Shown: positions 5,476 through 5,593 of the stretch, in pieces | Position numbering within the stretch: the first letter of the stretch is position 1 | How the letters are laid out: each line of letters opens with the position of its first letter | Assembly (NCBI GenBank): GCA_025456495.1 | Contig: JALOKO010000289.1 | Coordinates: forward strand, 1-5,593 | Reading direction: 5' to 3' | DNA length: 5,593 bases | Source: Bryobacterales bacterium | GTDB lineage: Bacteria; Acidobacteriota; Terriglobia; Bryobacterales; Bryobacteraceae | Position numbers and translations under genes: made by a program | The notes under the pieces: model-generated | Database searches by the model: none | Seen by the model: only the letters and a program-made list of their open reading frames with translations | What the model was told of the DNA's origin: nothing

Positions 5476-5593
5476 GCAACCATCCTACGCTGGAGATTCC
5501 CGTTACCTCGGGTTTGACCGAGATCCCGGAAGCGCAGTCCGAGACACGTCCGCGCCTGATGGTGCTGAACATGGGGCCGCAGCACCCGTCGAC
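5472..5593 (+). CDS. nuoD: NADH-quinone oxidoreductase subunit D (49 kDa subunit), N-terminal part
   Basis: Forty codons and two bases are visible before the window ends. After a variable N-terminus of about 30 residues the protein reaches L-M-V-L-N-M-G-P-Q-H-P-S (29-40), the highly conserved entry to the NuoD family, where the sequence normally continues T-H-G. NuoD is related to the large subunit of NiFe hydrogenases; with NuoB it forms the quinone-binding pocket of complex I, and its N-terminal beta-hairpin carrying the conserved His of G-P-Q-H-P reaches towards the quinone head group. The ATG overlaps the nuoC stop by one base each way (ATGA), indicating coupled translation. The gene is cut by the window edge, with no sign of a break. 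Confidence 0.95.
   Translation, partial: MSNHPTLEIPVTSGLTEIPEAQSETRPRLMVLNMGPQHPS

Overview
The window looks like a bacterial chromosome segment of moderately high GC content. It carries housekeeping genes plus a few less ordinary ones. The gene set and the sequence style of the nucleotidyltransferase and complex I subunits suggest a Gram-negative-type soil or environmental bacterium. Acidobacteriota is my best guess, but it rests on remembered family resemblance only and should be held loosely.

Left part, plus strand (1-1618): the last 22 codons of a XerC/XerD-type tyrosine recombinase, with its nucleophilic tyrosine. A minisatellite of about seven 19-bp units (131-262) follows. Then comes a 437-residue protein of the class II tRNA nucleotidyltransferase/poly(A) polymerase family. 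Its fold motifs are clear, but two of the three expected active-site carboxylates look replaced.

Middle, minus strand (1621-3881): xseA (exonuclease VII large subunit) is followed downstream by two translationally coupled four-helix transporters of the SMR/DMT type. These end only 2 bp from the stop of the nucleotidyltransferase gene, which is transcribed towards them. No xseB follows xseA.

Gap and small gene (3882-4563): most gene finders would call little here. The minus strand carries a credible stand-alone gene for an 89-residue protein ending in a CxC-x15-CxC cysteine pattern. It has its own promoter-like sequence, ribosome binding site and possible terminator. It is divergent from the complex I genes, and I do not recognise its family.

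Right part, plus strand (4564-5593): nuoA, nuoC and the start of nuoD, tightly packed in the order of a respiratory complex I operon but with nuoB missing between nuoA and nuoC. Their products belong to the NADH-quinone oxidoreductase at the inner membrane: NuoA in the membrane arm, NuoC and NuoD in the peripheral arm.

The most interesting items are the apparently active-site-altered nucleotidyltransferase, the small cysteine-rich gene, the 19-bp repeat array, the coupled transporter pair that lacks the usual TM1 glutamate, and the nuo operon without nuoB.
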